From assembly GCF_028769735.1 (NCBI RefSeq), contig NC_088172.1, positions 67,480,631-67,544,630 of the forward strand: a stretch of DNA of 64,000 nucleotides, written 5' to 3'. This document shows, in pieces, positions 25,701-35,712 of the stretch; the stretch's first letter is position 1; every line of letters begins with the position of its first letter. Source of the stretch: Zonotrichia leucophrys gambelii. Lineage: Eukaryota; Chordata; Aves; Passeriformes; Passerellidae. The notes under the pieces are model-generated. The model was not told the origin of the DNA, made no database searches, and saw only the letters and a program-made list of their open reading frames with translations. Made by a program: the position numbers and the translations under genes.

Positions 25701-26849
25701 CACATGTTGAGATTCAGCCTCCTGAGATCAGCTCCTCTGGTGCCAAGGGGATAGCTGGTGGCTCCTGCATCATCTCTGAGTGAAGGGGATGCAAGATGCA
25801 ATGAAGTGGGAGCAGACAGGCTGAGTCCGGCCCTCTGGCCTCAGCAGCTGCCTGACTGTGATGCCATTGATTGCCAGTTGATTTTTTGGGCTAAACGTTA
25901 CCCTTAGCCACCTTCTTCAGGGCTGTATCTACAGAAGAGCTGATACTGCTACCAGGTATTTATAGATGTCGTATTTTGCTTATTAGTGTTTCACTGGTGG
26001 TTGAAAGCAGAGTTCTGCTTCAGGGAAAGGAAACAAATCATGCCCCATATTGAGCCAAACATTACATCTTCCTGGTCCACAAAGGTGAGTTTGTAGCTCC
26101 TCTTTCCCTGACATACTCCCTCCCTGCTGACAGGGAAACACTGAGGCAGTGTAAGCCACTTTGGTGGCCCAAGGCATGGCACAGAGGTGTGGTGCCATGC
26201 CCAGCTGGCTGCGAGCCAAGTCCTGCCTGTAGGAGCCCACCAAACCTCTTCTCACTTGGTGATGAAGCACAAGGATTTGTTTCACACATGTGCTGAGGTG
26301 CATTTCTTGTCCTTGCAATGCTTCACGTTGATTGCTCTCTCTAATATCTGATTTTGCTTTTCACTGTAAATTGTCACTGAGTCCCTTGTTATTGGGGGAT
26401 TTGAATGGTTTCAACCCAGCAACAGGAGACTTGGACCTGCAAAATCTATGGCTGAGGTGAATGTGATGTGATGGTTGGTTCCATGTGCAGTTCTTTGCAG
26501 CAGATATTGCCATTATGCATAAAGGATAGTTAGAAGCCAAGAAGAGCTAAATATACTATAAATTTTGCCTCCTCCTCTCCCCCAGTAATGTCTGGCTTTG
26601 CCTGTCCTCTAGTGCACTGGACAGAGAAATTTGGTAAGGAAGTACCAGGATAAGAACAAGTAGGATCAAAATGGGCACCCCATGCTGCTGTTGGCTTTGT
26701 GCACTGTGTTCTGATTTTCCCCAAGACCACAGCTGCCCTTCCCTGAAGCTCTCATGAGGCCATTTGGGGTGAGGGTCAGTGACAATGGCATGGTGTGGCA
26801 TGCTGTGGTGTGCCCCCCTTGATGGGAGCTGCAGATCCTCCCTGGCCTC
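22714..26849. other. Noncoding DNA, no gene recognised
   Basis: No gene or mobile element was recognised. The segment near 24960-25150 is strongly AT-rich with several TAAT/ATTA homeodomain-type cores and no repeats, so it could be conserved noncoding DNA. The part at about 25800-26320 is more GC-rich and has three overlapping minus-strand open frames of up to 111 codons; their overlap in different frames argues that low stop density comes from composition and not from coding. Confidence 0.6.
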
Positions 26850-26972
26850 CATAGAATAGAGTTAGAAGGGATCTTTAAAGGTCACCTAATCCCACCCCAC
26901 CTGCAGTGAGGCTAGGTCAGGGTGCTCACAGCCCCATCCAGCCTGACCTTGAATGTTTCTAGGGATTCCTAT
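26850..26972 (-). mobile_element. CR1 LINE 3' end fragment (copy 2)
   Basis: Read on the minus strand, this is another CR1 tail. The left edge has CATAGAATAGAGTTAGAAGG, followed by the family's AAAGGTCACCTAATCCCACC and CCATCCAGCCTGACCTTGAA blocks in the expected order. About 120 bp remain with no coding sequence. The wording at the tail (AGAGTTAGAAGGG against GGTTTGGAAGGG in copy 1) suggests a different CR1 subfamily and a separate insertion. Confidence 0.85.
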
Positions 26973-28462
26973 CCCTGTAATTGTCTCCTGTCATTTCCCA
27001 CTGTCAGTGAGACTGCTGTGGCTTTGCACAGGGAGCAGGAAGCATCTAATGCAGCCCTGCAAACCCCAAGCTACATGACTGGCGTCGGATAGCCAGAAAC
27101 TCTCCTCACCATCTCTTTTTTCATGCTGTAAAATGCACAGGTTTTGAGCTGCCGTGGGAGACTATAAGTGCATCAGCTGTAAATAAACTTCAGAAAAGTC
27201 TTTTCTTCTTTTCTTTTTGTTGAATTTGGCTCATTGTGGTGACATGCATTGAGACCTAAATGATTCTTTAATTCTGTGAGACTATTAGTAGCATGTCCTA
27301 CCACGTCTTACTCCTACATGCAGAAAGCACAAAGACTCCCTGTCAGATGGCCCTGCACGTGATGGACTTGCTGCACCTCAAGTTAAAGCGTGGTACCTAC
27401 AAATAGAAGAGTTTAAATGGAGCCACAGGGGAAGCAAGGCATTGTGGACCTACTGTGTGTCATAGGACTGGAAATAACTTCCTGTCATGTCACTGTGGAG
27501 CAGCTCAGCTTATGACAGTAGTGTAATGGAATCCCAAGGACAAGCAAGATGCCCCATGAGCTTAACCTGCTTCGGCTCCAGCAAGTGCAGGTAAAAGTTT
27601 GTTGCATCAGTGGCTTTTGGCACCCCATATATAAGATACAGTATATATATAAGATATACTTATCAAGGAAGAGCAATACAAAAATGGCAGAAATTTAGCA
27701 GTTGGATCCCTCTGCTAAAAAATTAATTTGCCTGGAAATTAACTGAATTTGTATTTTTTAAATTCCCCAAATTTGTTACCATAAGACAGTAGGAGCTTGT
27801 TCATATAGGGAAATTTTGCTAGTCACACTTGCATAATTACAGCAGGATTGTTAGAAATATCATTCCTTGCTTAACTGCTTTTATTCCAGGGTAATGATGA
27901 CTATTTGATAGAGCTTATATGTCTTAGGATGACTACAATAAATTAATAAGTTTCATTTTAGTCCAGGAGTCATAGTGGCGTATCTCTAACTAACTCAGCT
28001 CTCTGTTTTATGATTCTATAACTTTTCTGGGTGGCACAGATAGAGGTGCCTGTAATACAGTCTCCTTGATAAAATGATTCTACTGAGAAGGTCATCATGT
28101 AGCCATGGGTCTAAAATTTGTGCGTTTACCCGCTAAGCCACTGATTCTTCTTTTGCCTTTGAAAGGATCATGCCTGTGTATGCTTATTTGCCATCTCCTA
28201 ATAGCTAGGAAAACCTCTTCTTTTCAAGTCTCCCAGTGTGCTGCCAGGTTTGAGTCATTAAACTTCAGATCTGTGACTAGGAGGCACTATTAGCTTTACT
28301 GCTTGATTATATTATTCTATTGTTTATATGACTGGTCGTTCTTTAACAAACACAATGCTATATAATCTCTATCCTAAAGAAATCCCATCTCACAGAGAAA
28401 GAACCATATGCTGTAATTACAATTAAACACCAGGCTGTTGTTAATTTTCTGCTGGTGTCCAG
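26973..28462. other. Noncoding DNA, no gene recognised
   Basis: No gene was seen. A small AT-rich patch at 27627-27658 carries two copies of ATATAAGATA and an ATATAT run, a minor simple repeat. The remainder is non-repetitive AT-rich sequence. Confidence 0.65.
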
Positions 28463-28651
28463 GATCTCAGAGGCATCCTCTTATTTTGCTGCCTGTGACT
28501 GGGACAGGAAGAACAGTGGCCCTGGGTGGGCTCCTACACCATCCCCTTTAAAAGGACACATAGATCCACGGGCAGCAACCCTTGCAATAATTAAGACTGC
28601 TTCCCTGTGGATTTGTGTCTTTGGGAAATGTTGGGCATCATCTGCATCGTG
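28463..28651 (+). other. Exon-like open segment, 189 bp
   Basis: The segment follows a plausible acceptor (TTTTCTGCTGGTGTCCAG, AG at 28461-28462) and ends at a donor-like GTGAGT (GT at 28652-28653). Its length is exactly 63 codons, and one plus-strand frame stays open through it, entering and leaving in the same phase; that frame's stop is the TGA of the donor itself. The peptide (about 63 residues, containing DWDRKNSGPGW) matches nothing I recognise. The opposite strand is also open over much of the interval, which weakens the case. It could be a lineage-specific or noncoding exon, or chance. Confidence 0.15.
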
Positions 28652-28844
28652 GTGAGTTCTCAGATGTGTAGTAATGGTTATCCTTGGAGGGTATGTCAGG
28701 GAAGGTACCAATAGGGTGATAGTCCAGCTCTCCTCCTGCTTCATTGTGTGGAGGCCTCTTGGATCATGACTGGAAAGGAGTGTTAATAAAGCCAAGTTTT
28801 CTCCACCCCCGTGGAGAAAAGCACCTTCCATTTCAGCGAAAACG

Positions 28845-29480
28845 TAATTTGGACGATCTGAAGTAATCTATGACCGCTTAAAATCCTCTTTCATTGATAC
28901 TGGTGTAACTTTATTGTCTTCTGTGGAGTACCTTATCATTTACATAGAGGAGAGATAAATCTATTCTTATGTGCATTGCTGACCAGGAGAAGAAAAAATT
29001 AATCACAGTGTTGCCTCTTCCTTTTTGTTCCCATTTCCCTGTGGTTTCCTATTGAGAGATTCAGATTAGCTCCTTTTCTTTGTCTCTCTTCTCTCATCCA
29101 TTTCACAGGTCTTTGCATTACCTCTTTTTAATAGTCCAAGTGCCTATGTGAAGGGCTTATTAGAAGCACCTGAGTTTGATAGCTGTATCATTTGAACTTA
29201 TCTGGGCTTCTATTTAATCTCTGCTCGTGGTATGTCATGATGAAGAATAATGTGGGAGAAGATGACGCGTCCCTTATTCAATAGCATCCATCTCTTCCTT
29301 CATTATTCTCTCTACTGTAGAGTGAAACAAGGATAACAAAGTTTAGATCTTGTCTCTTTTGATTGCTTAATTCATTTTATAGCTGTATATTTGTAACATA
29401 GCTTTGACAAGTATAGCTTTGGTAGAAACTCTGACCCAGTTCTTGTCTTCATGGGCAGAATATTGAATTTTCTTACAAAT
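28845..29480. promoter_or_regulatory. Possible conserved noncoding element
   Basis: This is non-repetitive, evenly mixed AT-rich DNA without low-complexity drift. It has isolated CpG words (for example GATGACGCGTCCC near 29260) and a SOX-like pair in AACAAGGATAACAAAG near 29328. Such texture is typical of constrained vertebrate noncoding DNA, but texture alone is weak evidence. No open frame is meaningful here. Conservation needs an alignment. Confidence 0.2.
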
Positions 29481-30078
29481 GCACTTCTTTTGTAACAGGA
29501 TTTTTTTGTTCTTGCAATTCATTTTATTGTCTGTTTCTTTGTGAGGAAGATGATGTTAACAGGATCACAGTAAGCAGGTACAATGGAGAATAGTGAATAC
29601 AGTGCAATATGTTTCATTGTAAAGCAGTAGACAGGTTTGAGATGTTATGTCTTAAGACCACATATTTGTTCCTCAAGTGCCTGTAATCACATCCTAAGGG
29701 AAAATGGTTTCAGTAGAAGTGTTAAAATCATGAGTACCATTTCTAAGCACATTAGGAATTATTTAGCTGCATTTGGTTCTTTAATGCAGGGCCTACATTT
29801 CCGACATTGAAGGTTCCCCCTGACACTAACATCATTAGCATAATGGCTATGAAACATCTTCAATTGATTGTCATTTTCAAATTGCTGAGCATCTTTTCTG
29901 CAGTTACCAAATAATTTAATTTTTTTTCTTGGACTCAAACAGTTGAGCAAAATTGCAAGGCGAAGCAGGCTGTACAAATGAGGATAAGCAAATGATGGTG
30001 TGAGTTGTATATCTGTATCTCTGCCCTGCATGTGTATGTCAGCAAAGAATATGCAGAATCCTCTATTACTGCACTTAA

Positions 30079-30100
30079 GGGGGTGGGGGGAAGGGATGGG
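30079..30100 (+). other. Canonical G-quadruplex motif
   Basis: Four G-runs of 5, 6, 3 and 3 bases are separated by loops of 1, 2 and 2 bases. This satisfies the standard G3+N1-7 pattern with very short loops, which favour stable folding. A second, weaker G-rich patch follows at about 30152-30170. It is the clearest quadruplex motif I found in the window. Confidence 0.75.
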
Positions 30101-30379
30101 ACAGAACCCACAAAATAGGTCTTATTTAAATGGAAAACAAAATGCTGCTTGAGGGGGTGGGGTAGGTGAGCCCAGTGCTTAGTCATGCCATGCTCCCTCT
30201 GCTCGTCTGCCTCTCTGGGGCTTCCTTCAGCTTCTTTGTTTGTTTTTTTTTCCTCTCAGTTTTTTCAGTTGTACATCCTTTTCTTACAGGAACAGTCTCT
30301 AAAATAGCTTGTTTCCCCCCTTCAGATGGATAGCACGTGCTTGTGTTCAGGGGGTAATTTGTGTCCATGTTTAAGGAGG

Positions 30380-30660
30380 AGGTTGCCTTTGTTTCTGATG
30401 CTTTATTCTGGCAATAAGACTAATTATGTTGGATTTTTTTAATGCTTTTTCTACATGCCAGGTTGCTGTTAGACTCATCACATTTCAAAGAGATTGAATA
30501 CAATCCATTACAGCATTAAGTAATTACTCATCTGTTGTTGCAACAAGTAAACTCATCATAGTGATGCTTAAGGAGCTTGTGTTGATAAGTAGGAGAAACG
30601 AATATTTCAGAAATACCACTTAACACTGCTTTTCTCACTGGTTTTAATGCAAAGCATAAT
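30380..30660. promoter_or_regulatory. Possible conserved noncoding element with homeodomain-type cores
   Basis: The stretch is AT-rich and non-repetitive, with several TAAT/ATTA cores, including TAATTA near 30419 and AAGTAATTACTCATC near 30519. There is no repeat and no coding frame. I infer possible regulatory DNA from motif density only. Confidence 0.2.
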
Positions 30661-30783
30661 TTCTGTCCTCATTTGTAGCCTCTGTTGACCTCTGTTTATT
30701 TTTTCCACTGGTGTGTTCACCATTGCTGGATGTGCCTCTGTAATATTTCCATTTTTTGCCAGTGCCCTGTCTACCTATTACCA

Positions 30784-31362
30784 CTAGTTTTCTGCCATCT
30801 CTGGTTTGTGGCACTGAGGGGTCTTATGGGCTGTTCTGTATAATGAAGCTATCCCTGCAGAATTCATTTCATGCTTACCCTGTATAAACATTATGCATTT
30901 GCTGCTGGAAGCATTTGAAACAGCTGGATCTTTACTGTGTATTTCATTGCTTTTATTAGACACAGTCTCTGTTGAGAGAAAAGAAGGATCAAGAAAACTA
31001 AATTTGAACTCTTTGGGGTTCAGAAAGCAGAACAGTGTCCCCAAAATTGCAGCACACTTCCCCTCCCCAGTTCTATTTCCCACACAGACCCCACCGCTGC
31101 TGTGCAGAAAAGCATTGAATGGCTCTTCTGCCCTGTGCAGTGTATGCCTGCCTCTCTCATCCCAAACATGGGCTTTTCTATTTGGTGTCTGTCTTGAACC
31201 AGACACTAACCAGATGTGGACTATCAGTGTTTCAGCAGGCTGTAAAACAAAAGGAAAGGAAAAGAATTCAGTGGAAGTAGAAAAGTTTTGCTGGTCATTA
31301 AACTCGGTGTCAACGTTTAACAATATCATATTATAGCTCTGGATACAACTTTTCCTCTCCAT
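30784..31362 (-). other. 192-codon open frame of unknown status
   Basis: This is the longest open frame in the window. It starts at an ATG at 31362 and ends with TAG at 30784. An AATAAA lies on the same strand at 30700-30695, about 84 bases after the stop. Hand counts of G at codon positions 1/2/3 are about 50/35/41, a weak coding-like pattern that stop avoidance alone could partly produce. No domain, signal peptide, membrane span or known family is visible, and I see no splice acceptor before the ATG. The plus strand also carries a 147-codon open frame over 30893-31336, which suggests locally low stop density. I do not call it a gene. Confidence 0.2.
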
Positions 31363-34300
31363 CAGTTTGGAAAAGGTTTAAAAACAAAGTGCTTGTGGAG
31401 ATGGTTTTGCCTCCCTGTTACCACTGTGGTCACTGATATGTAGAAAACTGCAATGACTGGTACAAAGTCAGGGTTAGGAATAGAGGACAGCATCATTTCA
31501 ATGGACAAATATTGCCATTTCCAAAGGAAAGTTTTCTTAATCTGAGGATGTTTTTTGTCTTGTTGATGCATGTATTGCTTGCTTTATCCAAGATCCATAT
31601 TTTTAACATTTTAATGAGCATAACACAAGGTCATGGTTAAAACCTGATGGTGCTAACACAAGTGAAATTTTCGTCATTGACTTTTGAGAGAGGCAGAAAT
31701 TTCCCTGTTGAATTCTCTGTGCACTTTTGATGCTGTTCAAACCAGTACAAAGATGATGTATTATTCAAAGAAACTGTGTGGCCTATCCCACAAGTTTGAC
31801 TTTTCACAGCAGTGATCCTAACCAGACCTGAGGTCGCAGTACTGACACTGTGCAGGAGGAAACCTAGTAGTACAGGACTTGGCAATTCACAAAGTAATTT
31901 GGGATGTTTGTTTAACATTGCAGTCAGTGTGTTTGTAGAATTGCTGGATCTTCCCCCCTATTTATTTTCTTTGTTTTTATTGTCTTGGTGATGGATTTTG
32001 GGCTGATTCTGTAGGCTTGCCAGAGTATTTCCTCGGCTGTTTACACCTGTTACGTAAATCCTTGGCAATAAGCTCTTTTTCTCAGCTGTGGAGACATGTT
32101 GGTTTGAATTATATTACCTGCAATTGTTGTGGCAGTACTGGGATTTTGTCCACATGCAACAGTGCTCAATCTCCATGACACTGGGAGAACTGGGCTCAAC
32201 AGCCACACCATTCACCATCACTGATCATCCGTATTTCTGAGGCTGTTGTCGCAAAAGAAAAATGTTAAATATTTGCTTCTTTGTTTATTTAAGTAAGACT
32301 GAAGGTTTAATCCCAGTCTAAAAAACATGGAGAAATGCATGGGTCCATGTTTTGCAGGTCTGTAAGGCTATATTTTTTAGTTTTAGTCTAAATATTCTGT
32401 GGTGCTGTATGTTGTATACCTTTGAGAGTGGTAGGCCTGAAAAATAACAGGAGAAGTGATTCTGGATTTAACTTCTTTAAGTCTCTCTCCCTTGGTTTGA
32501 CATGCAATTTCAAGTAACTCTTTTGTTTAGACTGCTTTTATTTTATTTTTTTTTCTTTATTCCTATTAAAAACATTCACTAGCAGCCTTGAACAGTGTCC
32601 TGTAATAAGTGGGAACTATCCTACATGTCCTGTTTTAGAAGGGTGCGAGGGGAGGGGGAGAGACAGAACCTTTGGGGCCAAATTTCTGTTTGTCCATCAG
32701 TGACACCCTGCCGGCAGCAATGCAATCAGTGGCAGATTTATTTGTTTCTGGGGACAGCTGTAGACATCTATTATCTGTACACTAATAGATGTAAGGTTCT
32801 CAGAACTGCCCAAGAACTGCAGCATATTCGCTCTTGAAGCCACCCTCTGGTGTCTGGGTTGTAGTCGGTATTTGAGGATGCTTGAATGAGAATTGGTCTT
32901 AATATGACAGAGAAGTAGGAGAGGTCTTAACCTAAGGTAGGGAACAACACAAGGCTTTTGATTTGAGCAGTATTAACTTTTGACACGGGTTTTGGGAGAA
33001 CCTGAAATACTCAATCTTGTAGCAGTGCTCTCTGATTGATTTTTTTTTTATTCTTATGGCCCATCCTGGAGAGGTTTGTCACTGTTTTGTGACCCAGCTC
33101 AAACACGTAGGTAACAGGGAGAGGGGATTAGTTATCCTCCAAGGAGAGGGTGAGCAAGTGTATAGCCAGCATCTCCTCTTCAGAGGTCCTTGCCACTATA
33201 CCAGCCTCCTGACTGCTGGAGAACCGGGGCTGGGTGCACAGTGCCCTCTGACTTTGCAGAGAAACAGAATTCCTACTTCAAGTTTGCAAGTCAGACAGTG
33301 CACCAATCAAAAGCTATTTCATTCCTGGTGCCGTCAGAGGTAGCAGAGGTTGGGCCAGGGTCAACTAAGGTTGTGTCTGCCATTTCAGTGCCAAAGACTT
33401 TTGGAATTGCTGCAAGGTGATGATATGATGAATGCTTCTGTCACAGGGTGGTAGCTAGCAATTTACAGTGTTTATGCCATGTCTGGAGATGGATTCAGCA
33501 GGGATGGTCTTTCCAAATCTGAAAAGCGTTTCAGAAGTCAAGGCGTAGGCTTTCAGGTCTGACTGTTCAGTTCTGGTTCGTTGTTCTGGTTGTACTAATT
33601 TCAAAAAGGGTTAGAAATGTCCAAACAACACTGCTGATGCAACAGAGAGCCCAAATCATGTACAGGTAGAGCAGTCACTTTCCCCCTATCCAACCACTAC
33701 CATACATTCTCTTGAGGGACCATTACTTATTTTATTTGTTGATTTGATTCCTCTTGAATAGGGTACCACACAAATGGCGTTCCTCAAGATACTTGGGCCA
33801 CCTTCCAGTCAGACTGCCTGGATGTTGGTCATTAGGTCTGTTCACAGAGCAGATATGAAGCCCACTGCATTTATGTGTTCTGCAAAGTTAGAGTTGATGA
33901 CTTCAGCTAGTGTTTCATCAGTGCAAGCTTTTTGCCTGATAAATGCATGATAAATATTTTTAAGAAGCAGTCGTGATGGGGAAGCTTGGAGAGGATGAAG
34001 TTGGCAGTAAAATTTGAACATCTGTACCAGTGCCCTCCTGAATCACCTCCTCTGCTGATTTGACCTTTGAGGGTTCTGAGCTGTCTCTTCTGTCAGAAGA
34101 TATACACTAAAAAAAAAGTGTTTGTCCATGGCTGGCATTAAGCTGTATTCTCAGATAACCTAGGACATACCTATGTGTTTGGTCATGATCTTTTGGCATG
34201 AAGCTCTAAGGCAAGAATGTCACTGAGCTCTGTGCTCCCTCTACCTTACTTTCCTTTGCTTTTTCATCTGACCAAGTTCTTCTTCACTTCCTGCTGCAGG

Positions 34301-35406
34301 CTGCTCTATTTACATCTAACCATTGCTCAGTTCAGCTCAGATATCCACCAAGAGGGAAGATTGTATGAGTGTATGAAGCTGTGAGAAGGAATAATTGATA
34401 TCTCTATATTTTTGTGTTTCTGTTATACTGTTTATATATACTGTTATAGCCACTGTTTGATTTTTCACAGTGCACTGCCCTTGTGTAACATTTTCCTTGA
34501 CTAATTGGCTGTGACAAGCAAGATGAAACCTAGGAAGACACTATAGTTTTAAAATAAATGTACTTGTCTTGAAATTGAAAATAACTGGATTATGTGGATC
34601 CTAATTATTCTTGTACTATAGAGAACTTCATGGTTTTTTGTGGGTTTTTTTTGTTTTTTTTTTTTTTTAAGGGAAGTTGATTATTTTTTCCCTGTTTATC
34701 TTTTGGTTTTTAAAGGATCCGACTACTACAAATTTTAAGTAAATCTCTGGTGGTAAAAAAATGAATGTGGCTTTTACTTAAAATCATATAAATGAAAGCT
34801 CAGTGTCCTAAGCTGTTTCTTTCAAAGCAGAACACAGCGAATTTTTCCAAGAGGCTAAATATCATGAGACTCATGTTGCAATGCAATGAGAATGGGAGAA
34901 GTGGGGGAATTTAGCAATACCCTAGATATTGTTGAGTTCAAAGCCACACTGAAATAAAGCAAGCCTCTCCAGACTTTGCAGGGAAATTCATGTCACTCTG
35001 TGTAGCTAATAGATACATATGTTATATTAAAATAATTTCTTACATTGAAAAATGAACCCATCTTGTTATAAAGTCATTTAATGCTTCGATTTTGTTAACT
35101 TGATTTCATGTTATTTTGTGTGCAAATTAGCATTGTATAATTAATATCTCATTTATAAACAGAAAGAGTGATCTTGAGTTCAAGTAAATATCAGTGATTT
35201 AATCCTGAAAAGATATTATACAGAAATTGTAAAGAGCACGCACAGTTTGAGAAGAGACTGTGATTCCTGCCTCTGCTTGTTTTGTTGTGTTTTGTTTTGA
35301 AAGGGCAAGCACGTTTGATGCATTCAGAGATTGGAACAAAAGACTTTCTGCTAATCTTTAGTTAGGAGAATCACCAGTGTTGGCTTTGATACCATTTTTA
35401 ATAAGC
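31363..35406. other. Noncoding DNA, no gene recognised
   Basis: No gene was recognised. Details seen: a perfect 10-bp hairpin at 32764-32792, a weak CTCF-like match on the minus strand near 32840-32853 (GCCACCCTCTGGTG on plus), a T15 run at 34654-34668 inside a T/G-rich patch, and AT-rich non-repetitive sequence at about 35020-35230 that may be constrained noncoding DNA. Confidence 0.6.
32764..32792. repeat. Perfect inverted repeat, 10-bp stem, 9-base loop
   Basis: ACATCTATTA (32764-32773) and TAATAGATGT (32783-32792) are exact reverse complements around a 9-base loop. The AT-rich stem would be only moderately stable. No known function; too short for a microRNA precursor. Confidence 0.6.
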
Positions 35407-35640
35407 ACAAATGGCGATGACAGCTTTGCTCGGTTGTTAAGCCTGTCAGTGTGTTTCCGGATGCTTTTGGTGCCTGGGCTGAAGGCGGGGGAAGCCTGGT
35501 CAGGGTGGGCTCGGAGCCCCGAGGGCTCTGGCACAGCCCCGTTCCAATGCCCGCAGTGCCGGGAGCTCAGGAGCTCCGGCAGTCCCTTCAGGAACAGCTT
35601 ATGTAACTTCGGCCATGCCAGCGATATCCTACGCTGTGAA
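35407..35640. promoter_or_regulatory. CpG-island-like patch
   Basis: About 13 CpG dinucleotides fall in about 220 bp by hand count, at roughly 60% GC, giving an observed/expected ratio near 0.6 by rough estimate. The surrounding sequence is AT-rich and CpG-poor. It contains a small direct/inverted arrangement of GGAGCTC (35562-35577). A 91-codon plus-strand frame crosses it, but I recognise no protein. A small promoter, a noncoding exon or an unmethylated enhancer are all possible. A T44 run starts 29 bases to its right. Confidence 0.4.
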
Positions 35641-35663
35641 ATAGTCTCTTGACTCTTTGCTGG

Positions 35664-35668
<5 letters not shown>

Positions 35669-35712
<44 letters not shown>
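35669..35712 (+). repeat. Long poly-T homopolymer (T44)
   Basis: Forty-four consecutive T, by far the longest homopolymer in the window. Read on the minus strand it would be a poly-A tail for sequence to the right (35713 onward), but no AATAAA lies close before it on that strand and I recognise no retrocopied gene there. CR1 does not leave long A tails. Length may be affected by sequencing or assembly. Confidence 0.9.

Noticed and set aside
25983..26318. 111-codon minus-strand open frame
   Set aside because: Three minus-strand frames overlap in this GC-richer patch, and none resembles a protein.
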